36,220 nucleotides of DNA from Helicobacter sp. 13S00401-1 (GTDB lineage Bacteria; Campylobacterota; Campylobacteria; Campylobacterales; Helicobacteraceae): positions 1 to 36,220 of the forward strand of contig NZ_MLAR01000014.1 in NCBI RefSeq assembly GCF_002272925.1, written 5' to 3'. The position numbers and the translations under genes are program-made. Shown here piece after piece: positions 9,401 through 17,932 of this stretch. A model generated the notes under the pieces. The model did no database searches. It worked only from the letters and a program-made list of their open reading frames with translations, and had not been told where the DNA came from. How positions within the stretch are numbered: the stretch's first letter is position 1; the number at the start of each line of letters is the position of its first letter.

Positions 9401-10110
9401 AAGGCAAAAAAGAGCTTTGGGAGATAGCGATGTCTGGATACTTTCCATATGCACGTGTTAATAGAGTTATCTATGAAAGATTAATAAAAGATGGTCATAT
9501 ACAAAAAGCACTTAAACATAACTTTAGCAATGATGTTAAAAGGGCTATAGTTAAACATATATGCGTTGCATCCGCTAACTCAAAATATAGCAAAATGCCA
9601 TTTGATGTAATAGAATCTAAAGATGCAAAATACATCACAAATCTTATCGTTTATATGGCGGGCGTTTATAAAAATATGCCTGCAAATGAAACGCGCAACT
9701 ATATATTAAAGCTATGGGGAAAGCTATATGAAACTTTTAAAGATGATAAAACTAGTGATGCTAGCGACATATCTAAAGAGCTTTTAAAGTGGTTTGTCTT
9801 TATAGATACTGTTGATGATGAAATATTGCCTTATATGAAGTTAGTAGTAAGAAATGCTAAGCTAGATTATGATGGTTACATAATAGTTGAAGAGCTAGAA
9901 AGGATGGCTAAAAAAAGCCCAAAGTTTGTCGGCGAGTTATATATAGAAATGCTTACAAATGGCATATATCTAGTCTATGATGCAAAGCACATTATAAGCA
10001 CTGTGTCATTTTTATTTGAAAGGAAAGAACAAGACATAGCACTTAAGATTTGCAATCTTTACAAGCAGAAAGGATATTACTTTTTAGATGAAGTTAGTAA
10101 AAAGAGATAG
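6406..10110 (+). CDS. Large SIR2-domain protein, probable anti-phage NADase (DSR-like)
   Basis: A 1234-residue protein with a SIR2 domain in its first ~290 residues: GAGIS at 29-33, W41 in the SGWREL segment, TTNVD at 138-142, KIHGS at 178-182 and a LFLGYGLGE motif near 220-228. N140 and H180 match the Asn and His needed for NAD cleavage in defence sirtuins. The remaining ~940 residues are Lys/Glu-rich, helical and without a second motif I recognise, as in DSR1/DSR2-type proteins where a long C-terminal region senses phage components. By analogy, sensing would trigger NAD+ depletion and abortive infection. It is a single gene with no HerA, Argonaute or TIR partner beside it, and it lies next to a prophage remnant. 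The sirtuin fold is clear; the defence role is inference. Confidence 0.82.
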   Translation: MCYEIKDIPELPDVLKEAANNRKLAVFVGAGISRFIGCSGWRELADNLLKRCCKEGLINYFEQHMLAKDSDIKKIITICNALLSKKKCIFMDEIKRSLNDDVVNQYISKTLDSNKLGEYERDRQVYKDIFSLGAVFVTTNVDRHIDTMFEKSNIFYKQEDFRPILSDKNFMNQNRLYKIHGSIVDEDSLVLDVIQYKERYADDGVIQFLQSLFQNYHVLFLGYGLGEFELLNHIVKTDSDNEKHFYLNGYFTSEKRLCGIEQEYFSKLGITLIPYSKDNIGYVQQKAILEKWANDIKLETYTIDNIFTDIDDALEKQEASKIDSVIQRMQNDVEYKTYFFKKAPSYKNLDLWLKPLFDKGFFDAANNSKPIEDANYKGSFIYPYWDMLDFLDALSLQNISNPKDEVTDMLLYIIDSIIDKDNVSRVSNNRTDEMIIKILFNLPHTKITLAHMDFIHRVLKDCISLRRELGRIVLSVLTKHNMKKHLLVFLKTLFDYRISSDASSKKKAFKIGGNDLDLILEGYSSSIAKIVGVDGVDVIASIMEQMIREDMWAFNVSRVVAVEINSEHMMCDKFEYRFVLFLRDLLENLCTDKLIKSIKKLLKKKDSIFQRVAIYSIDKKYDELKDIFWSWLDSYKDFDNKEELATLLKHELYKLLENNKNKFSKEEKAKVIEWVERLDYTSIYLSGEEPAKINAYYKKEWLLSLKSVSGEAEKLYRKYDSISPEKIEHPGYDAMFYSYDQSEDSDLISDYIFDKSVEEIVFAIRDFDPSQIEQSDTMFFKHTTKERNAAKLSKYIAKNPNKYALSIDSFVDIDWMYKYYLLCGLKNAWSKGKEFDWGKVFDFLLQTLDDNFFKLQDRDALRFRKLVADLIKTGMKDDANAFNKKYLLEAKEVLFRLLKHPVDVDKELSVSAGFMENMLNSINGMVLCALISYALRYGKLHSDQEVKWEDDIEEFFTKELKKDTEYTRLVICVLSIHLEDLIFLDRKWLHDNFNKIFPKGKKELWEIAMSGYFPYARVNRVIYERLIKDGHIQKALKHNFSNDVKRAIVKHICVASANSKYSKMPFDVIESKDAKYITNLIVYMAGVYKNMPANETRNYILKLWGKLYETFKDDKTSDASDISKELLKWFVFIDTVDDEILPYMKLVVRNAKLDYDGYIIVEELERMAKKSPKFVGELYIEMLTNGIYLVYDAKHIISTVSFLFERKEQDIALKICNLYKQKGYYFLDEVSKKR

Positions 10111-10214
10111 CATTTATCCTTAGCTAAGCAAGAATAGGTTTTAGTCATGATATTTTATGACACTATAAATTATTGCATATCATTAAATATAAAAAGGCAT
10201 TACAGCCTTTAGGC

Positions 10215-10337
10215 ATGCTAAAGGCTACGTTAAACATACTTGAGATTCCAAAAAAAAAAAAATGGGCTCAAGTAGTTTTAGTAGATAGCTTAAAGCTAGA
10301 TAAAAAGTTAGATAGCCTATATAAAGATAGCAAGTAG
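10215..10337 (+). CDS. 40-residue ORF containing an A13 tract
   Basis: The ATG at 10215 opens a 40-codon frame reading MLKATLNILEIP, four Lys codons from a run of 13 adenines (10250-10262), then WAQVVLVDSLKLDKKLDSLY and a charged end. The composition is protein-like but there is no clear ribosome site. A 13-A run is long enough to slip, so the downstream part may be switched in or out of frame. It may be the remnant of a longer gene. I do not recognise it. Confidence 0.3.
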   Translation: MLKATLNILEIPKKKKWAQVVLVDSLKLDKKLDSLYKDSK

Positions 10338-10375
10338 CCTATGCACGCTTTATAAATCCTCCATTAAGACATAGC

Positions 10376-10408
10376 TTAGATTCTATAATTGCTAGTTATA
10401 GAATCTAA
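10376..10408. terminator. Inverted repeat, possible bidirectional terminator built from TAGAWTCTA
   Basis: TTAGATTCTATAA (10376-10388) pairs perfectly with 10396-10408 around a 7-nt loop. It sits between the ends of two convergent genes. There is no strong T-run on either side, so termination is plausible but not assured. Both arms carry the 9-mer TAGAWTCTA that is over-represented across the window. Confidence 0.45.
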
Positions 10409-10434
10409 ATGGTTTTATATGGTTAGATTTGTAG

Positions 10435-11709
10435 CTATTTTTTATTTTTCTTTTCTAAGACTATAAGAGCTATAGTTAGTAAGACTAGTATGGTGGCTAT
10501 TATCCCAAGCAAGGTAAAAACCCCATTCCACGAGTAGTGCTTTTCGATAAGCGCTATAGGCGCTCCAGCAAGGGCTGCTCCTATGTAAGTTACCCCACCT
10601 TTTAGTCCAGTAGCCGCACCTGCACCATCAGCGTGAGAAGCCTCTATAACACCTAGGGCAAAAAGCATTTGTGGTGCATAAATCCCAGCGCCAACTACAA
10701 AAAAGCAAATGGCCACTAGATAGTAGTGTATATTTATAGTTAGACCAACACCTATCATGCCAAGTATTAAGATGATGCTATAAATTAAGATAGTAGTCCA
10801 CCTATCAGCTTTAAAGAATCTATCTGAGATAAAGCCTGCACTTAGTCCACCTAAGATTCCACCTACTTCAAACCATGAAACTAGCGAGTTAGACTTTATT
10901 AAGTCCCAGCCAAGCTCTTTTACAAAGTACACACTTACCCAGTCATTAGTAACTGTGCGGATGATATAGATGCAAAGATCCCCAAGTATCGCCACCCATA
11001 TGATGGGATTGTTTAAGATGTAAGTTCTAAACATCTTCCACATGCTAAGTCCAGCCTTAGAGTACTTATTAATCTCAAGTTGTTGCTTGTCATTTTTCCA
11101 CACGCCAACATTAGGTAAGCCGTATTTTTCAGGTTTGCCACGTATTAAAGCAAGAGTGATTAGTGCTTGGATGATAGTTATAGCAGCAGGCACAAAAAAA
11201 GCATAACGCCAGTTGCCAGTATAAGCTATAACGCCTGATGCTATAAGTGGTGCTAGTGCCCCTCCTACGTTATGAGATGTGTTCCATAGTGAGTACCAGC
11301 CACCTCTTTCTGACTTTGAGTACCACTGGCTAATAGCCTTAGCAATAGGCGGGAAGCCACAGCCTTGTGCTATAGCAGTTAAGCAGTATAAAGTTAGTAA
11401 AAGCCCTACGCTATTACTAAAGCCTATGCCTACGTTGATGATAGCTACCACTACTAAAACTATTGTTAAAAAAATTCTTGGATTTAGTCTATCTGCTAGG
11501 AAGCCTGAACCAAATTTAGAAAGACCATAAAGTATGTAGTAAATAGAAGAAGCAACACCAAACTGCACTGCAGTCATGCCAATATCTTGCATCAAAAGTG
11601 GGGCTGCTGCTGCAAAAGCCTTCCTTGAGATGTACATAACAGTGTAGGTTAGAAAGGTTGCTATGATGATTTGCCATCTTATTCTTTTATAAAGTGCGTC
11701 TACTTGCAT
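10435..11709 (-). CDS. Organophosphate:phosphate antiporter-family transporter (GlpT/UhpT/UhpC-like)
   Basis: A 424-residue, 12-helix major facilitator protein of the inner membrane. The OPA family is indicated by YISRKAFAAA after the first helix, GLSKFGSGFLADRLNPR in the loop between helices 2 and 3, and a central GFPPIAKAISQWYSKSERGG then WNTSHNVGGALAPL block, all hallmarks of GlpT/UhpT/UhpC/PgtP. Members exchange phosphate for glycerol-3-phosphate, hexose-6-phosphates or phosphoglycerates. I cannot say which substrate is used here, and a UhpC-like sensor role cannot be excluded, though no two-component genes are adjacent. It stands alone, converging with the SIR2 gene. The ATG follows a weak ribosome site (GGAAAGCTAAAG). 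Confidence 0.85.
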   Translation of the reverse strand: MQVDALYKRIRWQIIIATFLTYTVMYISRKAFAAAAPLLMQDIGMTAVQFGVASSIYYILYGLSKFGSGFLADRLNPRIFLTIVLVVVAIINVGIGFSNSVGLLLTLYCLTAIAQGCGFPPIAKAISQWYSKSERGGWYSLWNTSHNVGGALAPLIASGVIAYTGNWRYAFFVPAAITIIQALITLALIRGKPEKYGLPNVGVWKNDKQQLEINKYSKAGLSMWKMFRTYILNNPIIWVAILGDLCIYIIRTVTNDWVSVYFVKELGWDLIKSNSLVSWFEVGGILGGLSAGFISDRFFKADRWTTILIYSIILILGMIGVGLTINIHYYLVAICFFVVGAGIYAPQMLFALGVIEASHADGAGAATGLKGGVTYIGAALAGAPIALIEKHYSWNGVFTLLGIIATILVLLTIALIVLEKKNKK

Positions 11710-11883
11710 CTTTAGCTTTCCTTGATTTATCTTTCTCCAACGTGCACAAATTGTAGCACTTAATTTATAAAATTAAGGACTTATCCCTCATAATATTTTC
11801 TATATTTACTTATTGTTATCTATAAGTAGTTTGAAGTTAAGGTTTTAGAGCTGTTTGACACATAGGGCTATCAAGCTTTAACC

Positions 11884-12890
11884 CTAGCAAGTAGGCTTGC
11901 TTTTATTTATCACACTAAGCAAAAGTTTTTCAGTTATAGCATCTAGGTTGTCACTTAAAGCCTCACGCGCACTTTGCTCGCAAATATTTTCTATATCTGC
12001 ACAAGAGTAGCCTTCACTCATAAACCCTAAAGTTTGATAATAAGCTTGCTTGTAGCACGATCTTTTAGATACATCTCAAATAGCTTCATGCGGGCTTTTA
12101 AGTCAGGTGGCCCTACTTCTATTTTTATATCAAAACGCCCTGAACGCTGCAAGGCCTTATCAAGTTTATCAAGCTCATTAGTAGCGCCTATAACTAGTAT
12201 GTCTTCTTTGCCAATGCCATTTATGTGACTTAAAAGCTCATTTATCTCTTCTTGTTTGTATGAAGAATCTACGCTTAACTTACCTCTTTCTTGACCTAAA
12301 CCATCTATCTCGTCAATAAAAATTACACAAGGTGCATTTTTTCTAGCACTAGCAAAAATCGCTGCTATATTCCCAACACCTCCATGTATATAAGGAGAGG
12401 CAATATCAGAATGTCTTACTTCTATGAAGGCATACCCAAGCTCTTCTGCAAGCTTTCTAGCGATAAAGGTTTTGCCACAACCTGGTGGTCCATAAAGTAA
12501 GATTCCATTAGGCAAGCTTACTTTAAAACGCTCACCATTTTTTTTATTTTTTAGTACATTTATAACGTGCTTTCGTAATTCTTCTTTTAGCTTATCCATA
12601 CCAGCTACACTTGCAAAACCACTATCTTTAAAAGATCTTTTCTTAAGCTCTGCTAAGTTGTTAGCATAATTTGTATCACTGATAAAGGCAAAGTAGCGCT
12701 TAGACCCAACTGTTATATAAAACGTATCTTCAAGCTCTATGTATTCAAATATTTCTTCTAAAAACAAAGTTAGAAATCTACCATCGCTAGTCCCATAAAA
12801 CTCGATCTTTTTTGAAGCACTAGGAACTTTGTGGTTTATTTTTATGCCATTTATTATGTAGCCATTAGGCAAGATTGGTTTTTTTATCAT
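11884..12890 (-). pseudogene. Classical AAA ATPase of the chaperone operon, frameshifted near its C-terminus
   Basis: The intact part (12027-12890, 287 residues) is a one-domain AAA ATPase of the FtsH/Cdc48/spastin clade: Walker A GPPGCGKT at 134-141, pore-loop region HSDIASPYIHGG, Walker B VIFIDE at 189-194, sensor-1 GATN at 235-238 and arginine fingers R249/R252. A ~95-residue N-terminal domain precedes it. The frame ends early at 12027, but another frame continues with the missing helical lid (GFMSEGYSCADIENICEQSA) to TAG 11884-11886. The span is two bases over whole codons, as expected for one lost base near 12037-12045. The ATG overlaps the GrpE-like stop (ATGA), so it is translationally coupled. 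Its likely role is unfolding or disaggregation with the Hsp70 of the same operon. Without the lid the protein is probably inactive. Confidence 0.75.
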
Positions 12891-13354
12891 CTTAGTTTTT
12901 TAGTTTTCATTTTTAACTTTTTAGATAGAGGCTTTTTGAAATACCGCATAGATGTGTTTTTAGATTCTGCATTGTTGGTAGGGAGTATTTTGGAATCTAC
13001 TTTTATATCTTCCTTGCATATTTCTTTGGGTAATGTTTTAATAACTTTTGATTTATTTATAAGCTTACCTTGATAGATGATAGAAGGCTCTAAAACTTCA
13101 CTTATAATCGCATGAGGCAAGGGTGCGTATAATGTATCAAGCACGTCAATATTCATACCTTCATTATACTTACTGCCTGTGTAGTCAAGTATCTCAAAGC
13201 CCATAGTTTGTAAAATAGATTCCATCCTGGCAAAACTGGATTTTAATCCTCTAGATTTAGGATCATCATCTTTTATAAGTTTGTTTGCATGTCTTTTGGC
13301 ATTATGAAAACTTAGGATTAAACTAGTAAGTTTATCAAGCTCGTTTGTATTCAT
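12887..13354 (-). CDS. GrpE-like nucleotide exchange factor of the Hsp70 module
   Basis: A 155-residue protein whose central part resembles the GrpE beta-domain. An N-terminal helix (LILSFHNAKRHANKLI, about 12-27) is followed by a FARMESILQTMGFEILDYTG segment matching the GrpE linker (LxxxGVExID.G). Next comes P-H-A-I-I-S-E-V-L-E-P-S-I-I-Y-Q-G-K-L-I, the counterpart of GrpE's 'T-V-V-x-V-x-x-x-G-Y-x-x-x-G-R-V-L'. The long paired helix of canonical GrpE (~180-200 residues) is shortened, and the tail is basic (KKPLSKKLKMKTKK), as if to bind a charged partner. It lies between the microprotein and the AAA gene, overlapping the latter by 4 bases. Similarity is moderate, but the Hsp70 context supports it. 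Confidence 0.62.
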   Translation of the reverse strand: MNTNELDKLTSLILSFHNAKRHANKLIKDDDPKSRGLKSSFARMESILQTMGFEILDYTGSKYNEGMNIDVLDTLYAPLPHAIISEVLEPSIIYQGKLINKSKVIKTLPKEICKEDIKVDSKILPTNNAESKNTSMRYFKKPLSKKLKMKTKKLR

Positions 13355-13389
13355 TTTTATCCTTTTGCATTAGTCTTTTTAAATTTAGC

Positions 13390-13515
13390 CTAGTAATAAT
13401 TTTTTAATAACCACAAAAGAATAAATACTATTACTATTGTATAGGTTGTGTATTTTAATGCTTTGTTTTCTTTGTTTTGCTTTGATGACTTGGATGACTT
13501 GTTTGTAAATTTCAT
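13390..13515 (-). CDS. 41-residue tail-anchored microprotein
   Basis: The ATG at 13513-13515 lies just after the stop of the J-like gene (TGA 13519-13521) and the frame ends with TAG 13390-13392. The first 20 residues are polar and dominated by Ser, Lys and Asn (KFTNKSSKSSKQNKENKALK). The last 20 form one membrane helix (TIVIVFILLWLL) ending KNYY, so the protein would be a C-tail anchor with its short head in the cytoplasm. Same strand and tight spacing put it inside the chaperone operon. It may recruit the J-like or AAA component to the membrane; that is inference. Confidence 0.55.
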   Translation of the reverse strand: MKFTNKSSKSSKQNKENKALKYTTYTIVIVFILLWLLKNYY

Positions 13516-13518
13516 ATC

Positions 13519-14794
13519 TCATGCATTTTTCTTAAACTCATCTGAAAGTCCTACCATTAAAGTAAGTTCTCCGTGCTCATTAGCAGTGCACAAACGAGCT
13601 GCAAATATCATTTTAGAGCACACCTTTAAAAGTGCACTCTTGTTTTTATTGCTAATATCATCAGCGAAAATATCACTTTTAAGCCTAACCAGCAACTCTA
13701 CAGTTTGCATAAAGTCTTTTTTAGACATATCTTTATGTAGTTTATAAATTGATCCAAAAAGCTCCACTAAATAAGGCATCTGCATTAAAGGATTAATCCA
13801 TTAATCATGCAAAACAGTAAGAGTAGATAAATACTTTAAAGACCCTTTTATTCTAGTTTTTGTATCTTCATCATGCACTATTTCAAAGGCAAGCTCTAAT
13901 GCTAGGTTTCTTATTAAAAGAGAACTGGTTTTGTAATATGTCGCATTCTTTTTAACTTTCATACCATGGAGTTTTAATAATGCCTCTGCCATTAAATCCC
14001 TAATAGCAAAACCATCTTCAAGATCATAAAAACCTGTTGGTTTTAAGTGATCTATAAGGAGGGTTTTTATAATGCGCTAAACACATCCATTGTGCATAAG
14101 CATCTTCAAAACTTTCCAAATCTTTGATTCTTTTTACCATGTTATAGACACATATACCCATAAGCTCTACTACAGAATTATTTAAACTAATATCTTCTTT
14201 GGCATCATGTTTTTGGAGGCTTTGTATATCCTCATCTATAAGATTAATCTCAGAAATAAGATTATCTGTGAGATACTTAAAAACATTTTCATCAACACTA
14301 AAGCCAAGATTTTCTAAATACTTAACTTGAAAGTTTCCTATCCCAGTAAAGATTAAATCCTCGCGCAACGTATCATAAAACTCCATTGCTTCATCATTAG
14401 AGCTAACTTTGTTTGTCATTAAGAAAAGACTTATTAGAATGAAGCTATTTTTAAGTGCATCAAAGCCATTTTCATTTGTATAGTACTGCTTAATATGCTC
14501 AAAAGTGAAATCGCTTTCAACATGTTCAAGCACTTTTCTATTAAGACTATCTACATAGATTCTAAAAAAGTTATGTATCACATCTTCTTGCATATTCATT
14601 ATGCTTTGAAGGGATGCTTTTACATTGTTTTCATCCCTTAGATTTGCAAAGTGATTAAAGTCAAACTTGAAGTCAGGTATCTCATCTATCTTTAGTAGCT
14701 TTTCTATATCTCGCGCTCTTTTTGAGGCTAGATTAATCTCATTAGGCAAAAGACCTAAGATTCCATAAGCGTTATTAAAAATAATATTTTTCAT
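13519..14794 (-). pseudogene. J-like Hsp70 partner, broken by one frameshift and one nonsense codon
   Basis: Three open pieces (14024-14794, 13801-13992, 13519-13785) rejoin into one gene of about 424 codons. The N-terminus (N-A-Y-G-I-L-G-L-L-P-N-E-I-N, then K-R-A-R-D-I-E-K-L-L) has the NPYxVLGLPxxA...RRA pattern of degenerate J-domains that partner non-canonical Hsp70s. I see no HPD. The first break is a five-A run in the coding strand (14064-14068 on the plus strand as T5): removing one A restores H-Y-K-T-L-L-I-D-H-L-K-P-T-G-F-Y-D-L-E-D. The second is an in-frame TAA at 13801-13803, with coding resuming as W-I-N-P-L-M-Q-M-P. The total of 1276 nt is one over whole codons, matching a one-base insertion. 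The ATG is 2 nt after the Hsp70 stop. Confidence 0.65.
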
Positions 14795-14796
14795 AT

Positions 14797-17264
14797 TTAG
14801 CGAGTTATGCCAGCAAGCATGTCTATAGAGCTATCTTCACTATCTACTCGAAGAGCATTAAGACTTGAGACACAAAACTTTAATGTCTCTATATCGTTAT
14901 CTGCTAAAGCCCTTCTGCCCATTACAAAAAACTTTTGTGCTTCTTGATTAGTCTTTAAAACTTCCAACTTTTCAAATGTGAAAAATATCAAACTCCAATT
15001 TAAATCTATAGATAACCATACCTCAGCCCTTAACTGCTCAAGTTGATCTTTTGTTGCAGCAAGCAAGGCGACGTTATTTTCAGAAATCGCCTTAAAACCA
15101 GCCTTTTTAATGCTCTCAAAGCTTGCATATTTTTCTCTTTTAACAGTGCTATCATCTATATCATCTATCATATTTTCAATTTGAGATATGCAGTCATAAA
15201 AGTCTTTTTCTATAAGCTCTTTACTCTTAGCCTTCATTAATCTATCTAATAAAGAGTGCGCCTTTTTTAGCTCAGCACTTGCCTTTCTTTTGGAATCTTC
15301 ATCATTTAAAGCATCTCTTAAAGAAGCATTAATACTCTTTGTATAGATGTTAGCTTCATCTTCTTCTTGTTTTGAAAGAAGGTCGCTTGCCTTGTTTCTT
15401 TTAGACATTAGGTCGTTATAACTAGCATTTAGATTATCTAAATCTATATACTCATCCATAACAGAAGCCCTAACATTGAAAGCTTTATCTATCAGTGGAA
15501 CATAGGCTTCTAAGCTTAAAGTTCGGCTCTCATCAACCCTTATAGTTATTTCTATATCGCTATTTGCAGGCAGGTTAAAGTCTATATCTTTGCCGCTAAG
15601 GGCTATCTCACAAATAAATGTATTATAACTTGGCGTGCTTGCTTCACCTTCATAAACAGTGATAGGCAAGCTATTAGTGAGCTCTCCTTTTATAACGTCT
15701 TTTAAAGTTTTATAGGTGATAGTTTTTTCTAAAGGTAGGAGGGAGTTTTTAGGAAAGAAGACATCAAACTCTTGTAAGGTTTCATTAGTTGTAAAATCTT
15801 TTTTTGATACGCCAACGCCTATGGAGTGAGGTATGGGAGTGCCTACTATTTTAAGTCCATGAGTTATTTTAAAACTATCAGTAGATGTAGTTAGAATCTG
15901 TCCATTTTTATCAAAAAGATAGATAAAGTAGGTATTTATCATTTTTGGTTTTATGCTTACAATGGTTTTAAATTTTCCATTTTTAAGAGGCAAGCGATCT
16001 GAGTTAAAGGTGTTATCTTCACTTTGGATTTGAATAAAATACCCTTCAGTATCTTTCAAACTAGGAAGGTTACCAGTTACTAGCTCTTCTACTTCATTGC
16101 TTAAACTTTCATAGTTTAACTCTAGTAAGTAGGTATCAAGATCCCTATTAACATGTTTATTTGTAGGGGCATCTAAACTTGATGCATAAATGCATGCTCC
16201 ACGTGCTATTGCAGTTAAAGGATCGCTTGAAGTATCCACCTTTATATTAAGTCTAGATTCTAAAGTCTCTTTTATAAAGGGCAAGTTAGTTGGTGCACCT
16301 ACTAGGATGATTTTAGATACTAAACTTACATTTGCTTCTTTGATAACTTTTTGTGTGATATTAAGAGTTCGCTCAAGCAAGTCATGCATTAAGTCCTGTA
16401 AGGATTTTCTACTTAATATGATATTTTCATAAATCTCTTTAGAATCTATTTTTACATCAACTTCTATACTTGTAGATTCCAAGCGAGAAAGCTCAATCTT
16501 GGCCATCTCTGCAGCGTATTTTAGTTTAGCAAACACATCTAGATGGGTTGCTTTTGTAAGATTAGGTAGGTTATATTTCTCTTTTAGGGTTACTAGTATA
16601 AGCTTATCTATGATTAAACTATCTATATCTTTGCCCCTAAGAAGTTATCGCCTCCATGTCCTAAAACCCTTAAAGTTCCTCCACTTGAAGCAATCAAAGC
16701 CACATCAAAAGTGCCTCCTCCTAAATCGTATACTAACCATGTTTCATTTGCATTGCTATCCAAACTAAACCCATAAGATATAGCAGCTGCAAGAGGTTCT
16801 TGCAAGGTTACTACATAATCAAATCCAGCTAGATTCCCAGCACGCTTAGTGGCCTCAGCTTGAAGTGTAGAAAAGTGCACAGGTATGGTGATGACTGCTG
16901 AAGTTGCATTTATATTGGGATTTTTCCTTAGTGCTTCTAGTCTTAATGCACTTAAAATCTTAGAAGAAATCATCTCTGCGTTATAACTTTTATCAATACG
17001 TGGAAAGTAAACTAATTCAGATGTTCCCATTAAACGCTTTATCTCAGGCTTATTATTAGCTAGCTCCTCTATACTGGCATCTTTAAAGTAGCGCTCACTT
17101 GGGCGTTTGCCAACTTCTTCCACCTTACTTTTATTCACACCAAAAACTGAAGGTGTAAACTCATCTCCATAAGTATTTTTAACTATATCTATCTTATTTT
17201 GATTAAATATTGCTATCTCAGAGTTGGTGGTACCTAGATCTATGCCTATTTCAATATTTGCCAT
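14797..17264 (-). pseudogene. Atypical Hsp70 (DnaK-like) with central beta domain, frameshifted in a G-run
   Basis: The first piece (16623-17264, 213 residues) has the ATP-site motifs GIDLGTTNS (7-15), K76 in EIKRLMG and DLGGGTFD (180-187). It stops after HGGDNFLGAKI. One more G in the GGGG run (16634-16637 on the plus strand) gives L-G-G-K-D-I-D-S-L-I-I-D-K-L, the normal Hsp70 continuation, then F-A-K-L-K-Y-A-A-E-M-A-K-I-E-L-S and S-K-I-I-L-V-G-A-P-T-N-L-P. After the nucleotide-binding domain comes a beta-rich stretch unlike DnaK (about 380-560 of the restored protein), then a helical lid. The C-terminus is not the EEV-rich DnaK tail. Restored length is ~822 residues against ~640 for DnaK, so this is a specialised Hsp70. 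An AAAGGTG ribosome site precedes the ATG. Confidence 0.82.
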
Positions 17265-17299
17265 TTTTGCACCTTTATGTTTTTATATTTTTGAAGTTT

Positions 17300-17923
17300 T
17301 TAACTTAGTCTCTTTTTCATTCTGCTTGGTAGATATTTTATGGAATGAAAAGCTTGAATAGTGGGTATAAGGAATATAAGAACAATAAGCAATCTAAACC
17401 AATTCAAATACGAGCTACCTTCAAGTCCCGTGAGTTGAATAATTACTACAAGCAAAGACATTATTGCTAACATAATTGGAAGCTTAAATTTTTTAGATAT
17501 AAAGATTAGAATACCCCATATGATAAGAACACCCCAAGCAATTAGGCTAGTAAGGATATAAGCTAAAGAATTTTTGCCTGTGATTAGTTCATAGATAAGG
17601 GCAAGTGTTACAGGTACTACAAAAATTAAATATAAAGAATATATAATCCGATAACTAGCCCTAAAGCGTCTTTCTGCTAACTCTCCCTTAGTAAAATAAC
17701 CATTAATCCTGCATATCTTATTTAGCCAATCAGCACTCACTTTTACATAATCTAAAGTCTCACTGCTACTTTTGTTGCTAGCTTTTATTTCTTGTCTTAA
17801 TGAGTTTAGTCTATCTTTTATGGTGCTTGCGTTATCCATAGTTTCTATTTTGCTACCACACATAGCACAGTATTTATCATTAGCATCAAGCTTGTGTCCG
17901 CAATTATTACAATATATATACAC
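17300..17923 (-). CDS. Zinc-ribbon membrane protein of the chaperone operon
   Basis: A 207-residue protein with an N-terminal zinc ribbon (C5-x-x-C8 and C19-x-x-C22, the latter as YCAMCGSK), a polar linker of about 60 residues, and four hydrophobic segments at about 94-115, 122-144, 150-168 and 175-192. The start is a GTG at 17921-17923 after an AAGAGTGA ribosome site, 9 nt downstream of the preceding stop, which supports co-transcription with 17933-18541 and the Hsp70 gene. Double-zinc-ribbon heads on polytopic proteins often bind partners or nucleic acid at the membrane face. Here the natural guess is docking of the Hsp70 machinery. I do not recognise the family. Confidence 0.65.
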   Translation of the reverse strand: MYIYCNNCGHKLDANDKYCAMCGSKIETMDNASTIKDRLNSLRQEIKASNKSSSETLDYVKVSADWLNKICRINGYFTKGELAERRFRASYRIIYSLYLIFVVPVTLALIYELITGKNSLAYILTSLIAWGVLIIWGILIFISKKFKLPIMLAIMSLLVVIIQLTGLEGSSYLNWFRLLIVLIFLIPTIQAFHSIKYLPSRMKKRLS

Positions 17924-17932
17924 TCACTCTTA

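Larger units (their letters stand above)
10111..10434. other. Intergenic region between convergent SIR2 and transporter genes
   Basis: About 320 bases holding a 40-codon frame with a 13-A run (10215-10337) and a 13-bp-stem inverted repeat (10376-10408). I see nothing else supportable. Confidence 0.5.

Noticed and set aside
12831-13073. Plus-strand frames across the chaperone operon (also 15043-15240, 16190-16432)
   Set aside because: They lie opposite well-supported minus-strand genes and consist of low-complexity hydrophobic or Ser-rich residues, as expected of antisense frames.
14797-17264. Housekeeping dnaK
   Set aside because: It is too long, has an extra beta domain and a different C-terminus, and its neighbours are not those of dnaK/grpE/hrcA; the housekeeping gene should lie elsewhere.
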